From Phoronis australis (taxonomy: Eukaryota; Phoronida; Phoronidae), in assembly GCA_002633005.1 (NCBI GenBank), contig NMRA01000205.1:171645-235644 (forward strand): a DNA stretch of 64,000 nucleotides. Reading direction: 5' to 3'. The position numbers were made by a program, and so were the translations under genes. The first letter of the stretch is position 1. Every line of letters starts with the position of its first letter. The notes beneath the pieces are model-generated. The model was not told the origin of the DNA. It did not search any database and saw only the letters and a list, made by a program, of their open reading frames with translations. Below are positions 46,721 through 59,010 of this stretch, piece by piece.

Positions 46721-48470
46721 ATGTCTGTAACACCAGTAACCACGACATCTTGGATTCCAATGGAGTACCAGACAATGCCAATTGAGGATTATCGAGACTG
46801 GTTCAATTGCTTGAGGAGTGGAGATGCAAAAACAGCAAGAACAATGCTAAGCACAGCTACTGGTTCAATCAAAGATTTGATGATCAACGGAACCTTCTCA
46901 GGCGACCTACAGATTGACAAATGGTTGATGTTCGTGGAAAATACGAGTGGTGAGAAAATCGCAAGGAAAAACTTCCCACATTGCTTTAAACAGCCTCTGA
47001 CTATCGCTGTTCTTTCGAAATCTACAACAATGGTACAACTTCTGTTAGAGTCAGGTGCTGACGTGTTGAAGAAAGAGGCAAATGAAAACAACATAATACA
47101 TGTTCTCGTTCACTTAGCTAATGCTGAGCCCATGCTTGAGCATGTTTATGGCAATATCTATACACTGATATCGGAGCAATTACGCAACTCTGGAAACATT
47201 GGTATGTTAAAAGTTTTACTACTTGCTGAAAACCGAACGAAATTACGACCACTAGAGTTGTCGAGTCAAGTACTTATATATTTCAACTGATTTTTAACAC
47301 AGAAAGTGTGTACAGAGTAACACGCCGGAAAGGACTGCTCACAGAACACCTGTATGACGTAACAGACTACAATGGTTCTCGAGCGACAAGGAGGCATGTG
47401 TCACCCCTAAAAATGCTAATGTTGACAAATTATGAAAATCTGAATGAACAAAAATTCCAGACATTAAATAACAATCTGAAGCCCCTGTCTGTGATTTTTC
47501 GTAAAAGTATGCGCTGGATGTCTTTGATATGGTTTGGATACCATTTTCTGTACGTGGTCAATCTTCTAACTTTTACACAGTACTACATGGAACTGACCAC
47601 GAACCAAACATCATCTTGCCCCGACGATGGATTTGAAACAGCGAAAGAAACTTCAAGGAAATTTTTCATGTATTCAACATTCGTCGTTCTTCTTCTGCGC
47701 ACATTCACCGGTGTACTTGGAGAAGCGATGAGACTTTATAGTTATCTAAAACATCGAAATGCAACAAGGCAAAACTGGAAAGTTGATTACGTTGTCAACA
47801 ATTGTGTGTTCCTTTTTTTGACAGTGTCCATGTCATTTTTGCTGCATATTTTACTTTTATGTCGAACTGTTCTTCATTGCCTGAAACTAAAATATGGATA
47901 GCTTTGAATATGTTCTCCGGCGTAGGAGCATTCATGCGTATTCTTCAAATATTGCCGTTTATTGGTTTTTTAGTAATCGTTCTTCACCGCATGTTGATAA
48001 TATTTGTAAAATTCTGCAGTTTACTAGGAATAGTTTTGACGGTTTTCGCTTTTGTCTTCAGTTTGTTAGATATACCTAATTTTGACGCTTTCGACAAAAG
48101 TATTTATTTTACCTTTCTCATTGTTCTGAACATGAACCCGGATGTTGCAGCCACCGGCAGCAATGAAAGCGTGGTTCACACGTTTCACGTTTTATTCATC
48201 GTCATTGCGGTTATCTTGATGTTAAACTTTCTTATTGCGCTGATGTCCGATTCCGTGTCGAGGATGACAGGACACAAACAGTTCATTGAAGAGTTGTACA
48301 GGCTTGACGTGAGCCACGATTGTGAGATGTATCTCACGACTATACCCGTAGTAAGGCGACTGTTTAGTAGTCTCTTGGATCGTAGATATAAGATTGTGAA
48401 TGGTCGGCGGTACGTTGCTGTAGTGGAGTTTAATGCCAGTGAAGCTGTTGCAGCTGAACATCCAGTGTGA
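46721..48470 (+). pseudogene. TRP-family cation channel, copy 1, intronless with two frameshifts
   Basis: Three overlapping frames form one channel. 46721-~47270: ankyrin-type region (PLTIAVLSKSTTMVQLLLES, GADVLKKEANENNIIHVL). ~47273-~47820: linker and S1-S3 (HLYDVTDYNG, MRWMSLIWFGYHFLYVVN, STFVVLLLRTFTGVLGEA). ~47820-48470: rest of S3 to S6 (IVLHRMLIIFVKFCSLLG, pore region SIYFTFLIVLNMNP, then LMLNFLIALMSDSVSRM). The S6 motif NFLIALMSD and the ankyrin-six-TM plan resemble TRPV/TRPA channels. The second shift is a one-base loss in a T run: 7 T here, 8 T in copy 2, where the frame is open. The first shift is near 47270, a region missing from copy 2. About 580 residues if intact. Either a pseudogene or assembly errors in homopolymers. 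Confidence 0.75.
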
Positions 48471-48986
48471 TCTTATGCTACCTGGTGTTATAAACAGGTG
48501 TGCAATAAGATATTCCGCGTAAATTCAGACTGTCACGGTACTGCCCACGGTGAGATACAGTGACCTCGAGGACGCGTTGCTTAGACCCAAGATATTATCC
48601 AAGCACTTAGAGGCGAAAAACCTTCGTTTATTGAACGGAAGCAGTATACTTATCGCATAATTCAACATTCATACATCACTGACCGCCATTTTGATAGGTA
48701 ACTCTAATAAGATATATGCTCGCGTGATTTTGGGTGGTATTGCTTTTTGGCGAGACATTTAGGCTTACGAAAGTCAGCTACGTTGGATCGCAATCCTAAA
48801 ACAGTAGCAAAATCATTAGTGCTTTGGTAGGAAACAGGACGAAAACAGCTGGTCTTTCGCGGATGGAGTACGGTAACAATCTCGCCACACATCGTGACGA
48901 TTGATCCCGATTTCCAGCACCTTAGTTCAAGATCGGGACAGTGCCTTAGACAATGAGTTAGTTTTCAAGACTTGTCTTCGTATCTA

Positions 48987-48992
48987 AATAAA
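48987..48992 (+). terminator. Polyadenylation signal AATAAA, TRP copy 1
   Basis: AATAAA at 48987 and again at 49004, about 520 bp after the stop codon. In copy 2 the matching position (about 60850) reads ATATAAAACTG, with GAAATAAAAT a little further on, and is pushed 3.9 kb away by a transposon. Confidence 0.4.
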
Positions 48993-49019
48993 ACTGACTT
49001 CGAAATAAAAATTGCGTTT

Positions 49020-50579
49020 ATATTTTCCAGAGGGTTCATATCATTACCTCATTCATGGTGTGCAAAAGATAGATGTGTACAGAAAATGCCATAACGTAGA
49101 ATTGCCGTGAAGACCTGACAGGGACCTGAGGGGTCTCAAACTTCACTGGCTTTTCTACACTATTCTTAAAAAGCTGTGCCCAGTTACACATTTTGTGTCA
49201 TGAAAGAGATAATCATACCTGCAGCTGACGCGGCAAGTACAACTACTTTCGTTTATCACATTGGTTTAGACTCACAGTAGAACTGTGGTTTTCTGTTGAG
49301 CCCAGACCGCCCGGAGTTGGCCATATACCAACTCCGGACGGTCTCTCACGGCAATTTAGCGTTATGTGTATGACCACGCATTCAAATAAACAACAGTCGA
49401 TTTCAATCTGTCCGCGGAGCAGTGGTTAGTTATTGACAAAAGCCCCTAAAGATGAGGCTGCAACGTAGGCAGCAGAAATGACGAAACAACTAACCTGACA
49501 CCTGGGTGCTTTTTATTTTCTTTTCCCATAAAAAGAAGACAGTGACATAAAATTTTGTGATTTTGCCCTGTAATGAGTGCAAATATTTTGAGTAATCAAC
49601 TACAAATAGATCATACTGCGTTACCGGCTTTAGCCTACTGATGCAATAATCAGTGTTTGCTAACAGAAAGTTGTTGTGAAACAATAACTCGATTTTATAT
49701 GCTATGGTCAGATATTAGGGGAAAACCTTCTTCAGATGTACATACAGTATTCAAATCATTGTTATAATTGTGTATCTTTTCCCTGAACGATTCTGTGGAA
49801 GAGGAACCTGGTCTCGCGGCCCCCGACGTGTAAGTAGATTTGCAATTCTGCGGCGAATTCAGACACCAAAACATTCATATGCACATTATTTCTTTGGCTC
49901 AGTAGTCTAGTACTTTCATGACTTGAAGTTTTCAACTTTCGCAGCCGACTAACCCGGCTGATTTATGTTCATAATGTCTCCATTCCGGCCGTGACGGGCC
50001 TGATCGGGTTCCGAGCCACTGGGATATAACGAGCGTTTAGTGTTTAGAACTGAAAAAATCGCCAGTCTAAAATTACAACACACGGCTGTGCTCTCCTGTC
50101 TGTATTTCACTCAAGAATAACTCTATCTCCGAACAGACTACAAACTTCCCGCGAACGACATCGGTAAGTGGCCTACCGAACTTTGTAGTCTGCGGCACGT
50201 TCAAAATTTCTATTACTCTGTAACAGCGAAATAAAACAACACATTTGTTTAAAAACCTAATGTAGTTTTAGGGTTTTACATCAAATTTTGATGATTAATT
50301 GGTGTAAAACAGTGACATCAAGCGATAAGCTGACACCAATAAGCAACTTGTGAACTGCTGAGCAGACTGTGTTAGAACCTGTGACGACATTAGTTAATTT
50401 CAGCACCTCCGTTTGCCGTCTGGTGTCAGGTAAAAGAAGTGATTTGCTGTTATCGAGTGAAACTACTACATCTAAATTGATACAAAATACGTTGTTTATT
50501 GGTGGCGTTAACCTTTAACCAATCTTCGGTCACCTGCATCATTGACGTCAACTTTCCATGTTTGCAGGAATCAACTAAA
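49020..50579. other. TRP 3' flank, duplicated at 60890-62190, no gene
   Basis: Matches copy 2 with scattered differences. Small frames are not conserved between the copies, which argues against coding. Confidence 0.5.
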
Positions 50580-50850
50580 AACTCATACTCTTTACTATGT
50601 CAGAGATTGGACATTCTGGTCGTTAGTGGGTGGGCTTTTCCGCAGTTGCCGTGTAATTTACTAAAAGCGTACTAGGCCACGCTTGCCCGTTTAGTAGACT
50701 TTGAAAGGAGTTTTCAAATTTCCGTCCAAGCTTAAGGGTTGTGGAGAGTTACACTGAGCATTATTTTGTTTCAAAAAACATAAAGGCAAACTCGTTTGTA
50801 GTTTCTGTGAATTGGCCAAAACCGGGTCTGGCATCCTTTTGAACCACCTC
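50580..50850 (+). repeat. Second TRP-like 5' flank in copy 1, without its gene
   Basis: GTGGGTGGGCTTTTCCGCAG, the CCCGTTTAGTAGACTTTGAA box, AAGGAGTTTTCAAATTT and the following GGTTGTGGAGAGTTAC run match 46400-46620 upstream of the TRP ATG, with more divergence than between copy 1 and copy 2. No ankyrin sequence follows. It is a relic of an older duplication. Confidence 0.7.
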
Positions 50851-50978
50851 CTGTGTTATCTGAGCGGTTATCAGTATCAAATTCAGTCACATCCTGTCTT
50901 TGAACTAGAAAAAATCCATCCACTGTGTGATGTTCTTCGTCCACAGTCAACAAACTCGTTCGATGAGGCCAGTGAAAC

Positions 50979-51752
50979 GGATTGTTCTAAAATCCCCTCG
51001 ACCCTACACCTCACGACCCCCTCAACCCACGGACAACGAGCCCCTCAACCCACGACCCCCTTGACCCACGACCCACTTCTTACAATTCTCGAAGCTGTGT
51101 TCGACTCCGTTATGTTATTGATTCACCTTCGTCTGGTCGTGAGCTCGGCTGGCTTTCCATATTTTTTGCCATTAAGAGAATCGATTCAGCAAATTTCAAA
51201 GAAGCCAAAACAAAAAAAACGTGACCACATTAAATCAAGTACCCACCAATGTTACAAATTGTTTCGTTCCCGGCAGAGTGTAAACGTCTCCTCTGCTCTT
51301 TAGTGAATGGCAGATTCAAGCTGTTATGGGGAGAGTGCGAGAAGGCCATGAATATGTAATTTTTTCAGTAAATACACATGTCAGTTTGAAAAAACAATCT
51401 GTTAATAGTCACATATAGCATATCGTATGCGAGTATGAGGCAGAAAGTAAATAATAAAACTGAAATCATGTGTATACACGTTTTCGTACTCTCTCCCTAA
51501 ATCAAGTAGAACAGAGTCCGTGACAACGATAGCACTCTCACAATCCGCCTTTTCATGCGCTGTTAGGCCAATTTCTGTTTTTAACCACCTTTATTGATCC
51601 AGAGCAGTAGGTAAGTCTAAGGGGAAAGTCAATCAGCGACGTAATAAGTTTTTGAAGTGTGTAAAAAGGGCAAAGATGCCTCTATTGCCGTTTGTCGTTG
51701 GTCGAGGGCCGGATCTTGGGATGTGGGGGTCGAGGGGGTTCTAGAACAATCC
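50979..51752. mobile_element. Candidate inverted-repeat element
   Basis: GGATTGTTCTAAAATCCCCT CGACCC at the left faces GGGTCGAGGGGGTTCTAGAACAATCC, split here for length, at the right: 26-bp inverted ends with about three mismatches. The interior has CCCACGACCCC-rich low-complexity sequence. The open frame 50812-51303 crosses the left end and is broken in copy 2, so I do not call it coding. The same element is at about 62610-63375. Confidence 0.45.
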
Positions 51753-51921
51753 CAGTGAAACTGCAAAGTCATTTGCTGGTGTTAATGATAGACCCCTTTA
51801 TGTGGGAAACCATTTCGTTCCTTTGATTTTCTCACATAACTTTTATTTCACGATTACATGAATTTTGTCACACGATACGACTCGCGTACGCATGAGCATA
51901 ACTTCGCCCTTATGTACACGA

Positions 51922-52060
51922 CAGGGGCGGATCCAGGATTTTGATTTAGGGGAGGGGGGCAGGTCAGAGTATTGGCCACTGAGGATTTTGCCCGTCAGAC
52001 ATTCGTACCCTTGAACTGCCAAATGGACAGGGAATCTGGAAGAATTTTAGGGGGGCCATT
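51922..52060. mobile_element. MITE, CAGGGGCGGATCCAGG family, right end missing
   Basis: Starts CAGGGGCGGATCCAGGATTT and carries the family landmarks, but ends at GGGGGGCCATTAATG instead of the inverted terminus. The shared truncation with 63542 shows it predates the duplication. Confidence 0.65.
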
Positions 52061-52365
52061 AATGAGGGAAGTTCACAGGTCTGCGTGCATGGCCACTCTC
52101 CATGGGATGTGTGAGCAGGGTTGTTCGGCTTGGCTCTTAAATATTGAATGTTTCTCTGGGTAAAACGTTCACTTTTAATTAGCGGGTTATGCTCGTTTTT
52201 GCTGTAATAAATAGTCGCGCTCAAATTTTACAACCTTTCGCGCGAGGGGAAACAAATTCGAATTTGATTTACTCTGTTCGGATATGAAAATATTTTCCCA
52301 TTATTCTGTTTATGAGTTACAGGAATTTAATGCCCAGTTACCTTTTGCAAACACCAGGTCAACCG

Positions 52366-53559
52366 AAACGGTCGTCACGCCCCCTGTAACCAGGCCTTCC
52401 GCCATGAAAAATCGTTTATACCGTGTGACTTTCCTTATTCAAATTAGGGTTGATTTCTTGACTTGGAATGAAGTAACGGGCAAGAGTTTCAGACTAGGCT
52501 CAACTGACCAGTTGGTTTGACGTGTCGAGTCTAAATTTTTACGCTGAGCATGGAGTCAAGCGAAAATAAAACGTATATTCTTTGCAAGCCTAGAGACGTC
52601 TTGTGATAATTAATTAGACTGATGTTGATACCCGTTTTTACGATGGTAAAATAGTCGAATTTATTTTTGGACTTCAAATTTTCTGCAAAGCGCGCCCACC
52701 TTTTTATTGTCCGTCGTTGAGCTTCAGCACGAAACGGGAGACACAGTTATATGCAGATGTGCCATCTCAAGACTTAATAAGTCGAATTGGCTTATCTAAG
52801 CTTGCTCTCATTTTCAAGGTCACCAGAAAGTTTGAGTTCTACTGCGTTTAGGCCTAGATGCCACCTGATCACAGAGAAGGTGGATCCGGGGTCTGATCCT
52901 CTGTCTGAAGAGTTCATATTTGAACACAGGTTAGAGTCTAATCTACCGTCTTAACACGTCCACCCACACTTCAATTGGCAGACCTGCCTTCTTGCTTTGA
53001 GAAGATAGCTTGCATGCCAAAGCGATAACTTTTGGTTTGGCACTGTTTGTCATCGTGGTCACACGTTGTGTCGCCCGTAGCGGCGAGTCTTTTTTGTTCG
53101 AGTGTTTTGTCGTTTGCTTTTTCTTTATGATCGTTTCTCGGCCCACAAAATACGTAAAATGTACTGTATCTTCCTCAGCATGTTCTAGATCAATAATTGA
53201 TTGTATAGTATACTTCTATGCTCTATCTATCAGTGTGCTTACAGCGATACGTAGTATTTTAGCGTTTACCTGGGTTTTCTTGTTCAATTTCTTAAAGGTC
53301 CGATACGACCATTTTTAAAGGGTAAATGAGTTGATTTTTATTGATTTTTCCAGGTCATACCTGGTTTCTTAGTGCCTATATCTCTTTATTATCAGCTTCT
53401 ATCGTCTGTTTCTTCGATGCTTTTGGGAAATAAATTAGTCAAGTTGCTGTTAGAATGTGTTAGTTACGTCATTAGAGACCAAGAGGCTGAATACACGTGA
53501 TAGGAAAAGCTATTAGCTTTTTCTGGTGTAAGATTATCATAATCAGGCCTGAGAATGTG
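52366..53559. other. Spacer between the duplicated segments, no supported gene
   Basis: Short frames only; copy 2 ends at the window edge, so whether the duplication reaches into this region is unknown. Confidence 0.4.
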
Positions 53560-53639
53560 ATGAATTTAAGCAACAACCCGATGAATGTTGCTGCTCGGGT
53601 TTCTTTGATCTCGAAACCCTCTCAGCTTTACTGAGTTTT

Positions 53640-54175
53640 CTGTTGTGAAAGTGGAGATGACATCATGCTGAGCGTTCACAAGTATGAGGTCAAAAATAAA
53701 AGCATAGCTGGGTTGGATCTGGTAGATGAATGTGGCTCCAGTTATATAGGTGAAACTGTTCGTCATTTGAAAACCAGGACCAAGAAACATCTAAAATCTG
53801 ACAGAAATTCGCATGTAAATATTCACCTACAGAACTCCAATCATTGTTTTCAGCAGTGCTCTTTCAATGATTTTGCAATAATAGACCGGGCAGTAACAAC
53901 AAAGGAGCTTAAAATTCGTGAGACTCTACTCATCAGTTGGTGCAAGCCCAATCTCAATAGGCAACTGGCACACCACAGGTTGTCATTGTTGGTCTAGTTC
54001 ATTGTCACTCCCTGTAACTGACTGTATCTGTGCTTTATTACTTGTTGCTGGGCCTAGCTAGGTGGCCACTGCATTCTCTTCTGATGATTGTGTTTGAATA
54101 AATGACACCGAAACATGTCAAGTCAACTTAAAACCATTTTTGTTTTCTTGCTATCATGGAGATAATATACCTATA
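53640..54175 (+). pseudogene. Penelope-like element 3' end with GIY-YIG nuclease domain
   Basis: An open frame to 53997 reads DECGSSYIGETVRHLKTRTK, KHLKSDRNSHVNIHLQNSNH and RETLLISWCKPNLNRQ. The CGSSYIGET...R..KH pattern is the GIY-YIG nuclease domain of Penelope-like retroelements. The tail contains TTCTGATGATTGTGTTTGAA followed by TAAATGACACCGAAACATGT, typical of such element ends. The reverse transcriptase is missing, so it is 5'-truncated. It ends about 90 bp before the start of duplication copy 2 and belongs to a different lineage from the fragment at 27 kb. Confidence 0.7.
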
Positions 54176-55218
54176 TTGTGGAAAACGGGGGGCATTTCGA
54201 AAAATAACATTTTAACTATTCTGAAAGTGTGCAGTTTTGAACACTGAGCCTGACCAAGAAAAAAGTGATTTTCTGAATAAAATGCGAATGTCATGACGAA
54301 CTATGTAACGATAATGATGAGATCTTGAACATATTCAGTAAACTTCTAGTAATGTTAAGTAAACTTTCAGAATAATTTAAATTCCTGTAGAATATTAAAA
54401 CGTCTTCTGAAATGCTGGAAATATAATTCAAACTATTCAGAAGTAAAATGTTCTGAAATTAAGTTGGTCAAAAGAATCAATAGCCCCAGACTTGACACCG
54501 AAGTTGCAATCTTGAAGCTAATAGTTCAAACGAGTTGCAGCGATAAACCTTTAATTGCAAAATAATTTTATATTGGTAAACAGACTGAGCGTAAATATCA
54601 TAGACATTAACGAACAAAACATGCCTTACCTCAATGACATAATCAAACAATTAACCATTTATGAACTGACCTAAGAGCTTTTTACGGGCAACGGATTTCC
54701 GCACTTTCAGTGTGACGGTTGAAAACAATTCAGATTTCACTGAGAAAGGTGTGCCACTCATATTCATGTTGAACTCGCTGAAAAGGACTCTTAATTAATG
54801 CTTTGCGATTTCAACCAACCCTCCAACTTGACGTAACCTGCTAATGCATTCTTGAATGATAAAAGGAAATGATTCATCTAAAACTCTGTCATACTCTCCG
54901 TGACACAGATTGGATTCTTGGTGGGTGGTCCCTTTCTACAGTTGTGTAATTCTCCTTAAGCGTAGGTCACACTTGTCTGTTTAGCAGACTTTGAAAGGAG
55001 CTTTCATATTTTGTTCCTAACTTAGAAAGTTATTGACGGTTACAGAGCATTACTTTTATTTTAGAAAACTAGGTGGGATAGCAGTTTTTAATGTCTGTTC
55101 ATTTGTCAAAACCAGGTCCAGCTATTCGACGAATGTTAAGGGTGACAAACATCTGAAGGGCAATCCTTGAACTGCAGTGGTTCAAAATCTTGTCGTATAA
55201 CTCCTCAGAACAACTGTA

Positions 55219-56402
55219 ATGTCTGTAACACCAGTAACCACGACATCTTGGATTCCAATGGAGTACCAGACAATGCCAATTGAGGATTATCGAGACTGGT
55301 TCAATTGCTTGAGGAGTGGAGATGCAAAAACAGCAAGAACAATGCTAAGCACAGCTACTGGTTCAATCAAAGATTTGATGATCAACGGAACCTTCTCAGG
55401 CGACCTACAGATTGACAAATGGTTGATGTTCGTGGAAAATACGAGTGGTGAGAAAATCGCAAGGAAAAACTTCCCACATTGCTTTAAACAGCCTCTGACT
55501 ATCGCTGTTCTTTCGAAATCTACAACAATGGTACAACTTCTGTTAGAGTCAGGTGCTGACGTGTTGAAGAAAGAGGCAAATGAAAACAACATAATACATG
55601 TTCTCGTTCACTTAGCTAATGCTGAGCCCATGCTTGAGCATGTTTATGGCAATATCTATACACTGATATCGGAGCAATTANAACAAGGCAAAATTGGAAA
55701 GTTGATTACGTTGTCAACAATTTTGTGTTCATTTTTTTTGACAGTTTCCACGTCATTTTTACTGCATATTTAACTTTCAATTCGAACTGTTCTTCATTGC
55801 TTGAAATTAAAATCTGGATAGCTGTGAATATGTTCACCGGCGTAGGAGCATTCATGCATTTTCTTCAAACATTACCGTTTATTGGCTTTTCAGTAATCGT
55901 ACTTCACCGCATGTTGATTATATTTGTAAAATTCTGCAGTTTATTGGGAATAATTTTGACGGTTTTCGCATTTGTCTTCAGTTTGTTAGATATACCTAAT
56001 TTTGACTCTTTCAGCAAGAGTATTTATTTTACCTTTCTCATTGTTTTGAACATGAACCCGGATGTTGCAGCCACCGGCACCAATGAAAGCGTGGTTCATA
56101 CATTTCACGTTTTATTCGTCGTCATTGCGGTTATCCTGATGCTAAACTTTCTCATTGCGCTGATGTCCGATTCAGTGTCAAGGATGACAGGACACCAACA
56201 GTTCATTGAAGAGTTGTACAGACTTGACGTGAGCCACGATTGTGAGATGTATCTCACGACTATACCCGTAGTAAGGCGACTGTTTAGTAGTCTCTTGGAT
56301 CGTGGATATAAGATTGTGAATGGTCGGCGGTACGTTGCTGTAGTGGAGTTTAATGCCGGTAAAGCTGTTGCAGCTGAACATTCAAAGGAAAATCCAGTGT
56401 GA
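55219..56402 (+). pseudogene. TRP-family cation channel, copy 2, collapsed around an N
   Basis: 55219-55680 is identical to 46721-47182 (ankyrin part). After the N, 55682 resumes at the position equal to 47763, so the linker and S1-S2 (about 580 bp) are absent. The rest (to 56402) is open through S3-S6: FVFIFFDSFHVIFTAYLTF, FMHFLQTLPFIGFSVIVLHR, pore SIYFTFLIVLNMNP, LMLNFLIALMSDSV, and a C terminus with five extra residues (SKENP). The T run that is short in copy 1 has 8 T here and keeps the frame. The N marks unknown sequence, so this gene could be complete in the real genome. Confidence 0.7.
55681..55681. other. Assembly gap (single N)
   Basis: The only ambiguous base in the window. It stands where about 580 bp present in copy 1 are missing and where perfect identity to copy 1 ends. 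Confidence 0.95.
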
Positions 56403-56929
56403 TCTTATGCTACCTGGTGTTATAAACAGGTGTGTAATAATTAAGATATTACGCGTCAAGTCAGACTGTCACGGTACTGCCCACGGTGAGATACAGTATC
56501 CTCGGTGACGCGTTACGTATACCCAAGATACTATCCAAGCACTTAGAGTGGAAAAATCTTCGTTTATGGAACGGAAATAGTATACTAATCGCATAATTCA
56601 ACATTCATGCATCACTGACCGCCATTTTGATAGGTGTCTCTAAGATCTCGTCGAGTATACTCGCCTTATACTCACGTGGTTTTGGGCGGTATTGCTTTTT
56701 GTCGAGACACTTAAGCTTACGGAAATCAGCCTCGGCGTCTCGCAATCCTACAACAGTACCAAAATCATTAGTGCTTTGGCGGGAAAGAGGACGAAAACGG
56801 CCGGTCTTTCGTGGATAGGGTACGGTTACAATCGGTTTAGTCCCTGAGCCAGGGGGTTGAACCTGGTTTTGCCAGATAAAGTTTTTCTTTGCTGTTTCAT
56901 GTTGCCTAGGGTTAAGTAACCATGATTTA

Positions 56930-57720
56930 AGGAGGTGACCGTTCGCAAACCTTGAGCATTTTTTTAAATATGCAAATTAATGTCGTCATTATGCAAAATT
57001 CTATTTGTGCTTATAATATCCTTTCCTTGCACTGCAGCCCGATAATTTTGACGTTTTTACCCATGTTTTCTTGGTCAATAAATTTCATAGTGCAAGTTTT
57101 TAGGTGAATACATTGTCAATTTTCATAATTTATGCAAATTAAGACCGACATTATGCAAAATTCTATTTTTGCTTACAATTTCCTTACCAAGGACTGCAGC
57201 CAGATGATTTGATGTATTTACCCATGTTTCCATGGTCAACAAATTTAATAATGAAAGTTTTTGGGTGGATACATCGTCAATTTGCATAATTTATGTAAAT
57301 TAAGGCCGCCATTATTCAGAATACTTCTTGTGCTTATAGCTACTGTACCAGGCATCACATATGAACTATTATGAAATGTGCACCTATATTCGTTTGCTCA
57401 ACTAGTTTAATGAAATCGCTTTGTTGTTGCATGATAAATTTGCATGATTAATGCAAATTTGCAGAACTAATCTAAATTAAAGGCTCCATTATTCAAAATT
57501 CTACTTGTGCTTATAGCTACTTGTGCTTATAGCTGCGGTACCAAGTACCAAGCACCACAGGTAGATTCTCATGATATTTGAACCTATGTTCCTATGGTCA
57601 ATTAGGTTAATGAAATCAGTTTGCAAGTTGCATGATAAATTAGCATAATTTATGCAAATAAAGGCAGCCATTCTCAAAAATTTTGTTTCTGCTCGTAACT
57701 TTCTTACGGGGTGGGGGGGC
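56930..57720. repeat. Left internal repeat array of the foldback-like element
   Basis: Units contain TTTGCATAATTTATGCAAAT, a GCCGCCATTATTCAAAATTC-type string, then a TTGCTTATA / CTTACCAAGCACTGCAG region, and CCATGTTTCCATGGTCAA. About five units, 70-85% alike by eye. Confidence 0.75.
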
Positions 57721-58049
57721 ACTACATGTAAATTATTTTGGTATTTTTACTTATGAACTTAATGTAATCTATCATTACATCATAAATATAAATAATCTGT
57801 AATTTATTACACAACATTACAAATTCGAGTTTTGTCTGATACCCAGGGCATATGCAGTAGTAGATGACCAAATTGGTTAATGGCATATACCCAGGACAAT
57901 AACCTATCGAATGGAGACCAGTCACAAGACGTTTCAAATGCTAATTCAACGCTCGGAACGTGAGCACACTACAGTATAACGTGCCCAAACGATTGTGCGG
58001 AGCAGAAAATTGACTCTGCAATTGTATCTACTTGAATTTCGTGGAATCT

Positions 58050-59010
58050 AACCTTTGCAGCCACACCTATTCATCACTAGTATGCAATAGGAGCGAGTTG
58101 GGCACCGTGCGGAATTATAGATGGTGAGAGTGATTTGTTTATGGCATCTTTCTTCCATCCATAGTCTTCTGGATCTAGTGCTGGGGACATTCCACCACAT
58201 GACTGACTGGTAATGGGCACTGTTTACGTTTACATTCTCTTTGAATGCCTTTGTTGTTGGTGATAGTTTGGGGGCGGACATGTATTTCTTGCCATTTCTT
58301 TTCCCCATACCAGTAGTCTGGTTCCCGACGTCTTCCTGATTCTTTTCATTCCATAACAGGCACACATACATTTAGTGGACTGTTTCATGGCATTAGAAAA
58401 ATGTGCAATAAAAGGGCTGATGGAAGACAGGTCATGTCCAGCCCTCAATATTTTAACGATGGACCCCTTTCCAACTCCATAGTTGCATGCCAACGTGTTA
58501 CACCCCTACAGTGCATGGGCAGGGAGGAGACCTTCACACTATGGCTACATGTTTTCACTGTTAACTTTTTGTCTACGACTGTTCTAAGCTTACTGGTTGA
58601 TTTCATGGTTGTGGTATTTGAAGCTGTCCCTTGTCTTAGTAATGCACACGAAGCACAATTATCATCCGAAACAACCTAAAATTTGTTAAGTTCATAGGCA
58701 TATTTCACGTCTTGTTGGACAATAATGGAGCTAGCTTCTTCATGGGATGTCTCGATCTCCAATATCCTTGTACTACATTAAAGGACAAGGATCTTCATCA
58801 GTGATTGCCTTCTTGTGTTCCTAACACACTGGTAGCCTTTCTCGAAGTCTGATAACATTGCCTGACCCATGCTTATTGTTTCATGTACGTTACCTGTTAA
58901 AGTAGCAATCCTGTCACTGCTAATAATCACAACTGTGTCTTTGGGATGGACATTGGGATCTAATACATCGATGCTGCTATCTACTTTTGACAGATCCGCG
59001 CAATATACTG
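58050..59010 (-). pseudogene. Decayed transposon-encoded protein of unknown class
   Basis: Minus-strand pieces in changing frames: KVDSSIDVLDPNVHPKDTVV and IISSDRIATLTGN; then SHEEASSIIVQQDVKYAYEL (ancestral HEEADT-like); then HAL-stop-GCNTLA and CNYGVGKGSIVKIL (ancestral HALSGCDTTS..G.GKGS); then PPTTKAFKENV, HYQSVMWW, DPEDYGWKKDA. I recall this order from uncharacterised proteins in many aquatic invertebrate genomes, where the HALSGCDTTS motif is frequent. Its biochemical role is not known to me. At least one stop and several frameshifts. Its place at the centre of the foldback-like element suggests that it is, or hitch-hiked as, the element's own gene. Confidence 0.5.

Larger units (their letters stand above)
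45770..52365 (+). repeat. Segmental duplication, copy 1
   Basis: Aligns with 54266-64000 in the same orientation, starting at TTTTCTGAATGAAATGGGAATG versus the matching string at 54266. Order is conserved: 5' flank, TRP gene, 3' flank, second TRP-like 5' flank, inverted-repeat element, truncated MITE. The copies differ by a few percent outside one identical 565-bp block. Copy 1 lacks the 3.9-kb insertion seen in copy 2. Confidence 0.88.

Noticed and set aside
50812-51303. 163-residue plus-strand open frame
   Set aside because: The matching region of copy 2 (62551-62995) is broken into two overlapping frames, the translation is driven by CCCACGACCCC repeats, and the frame crosses the end of an inverted-repeat element.
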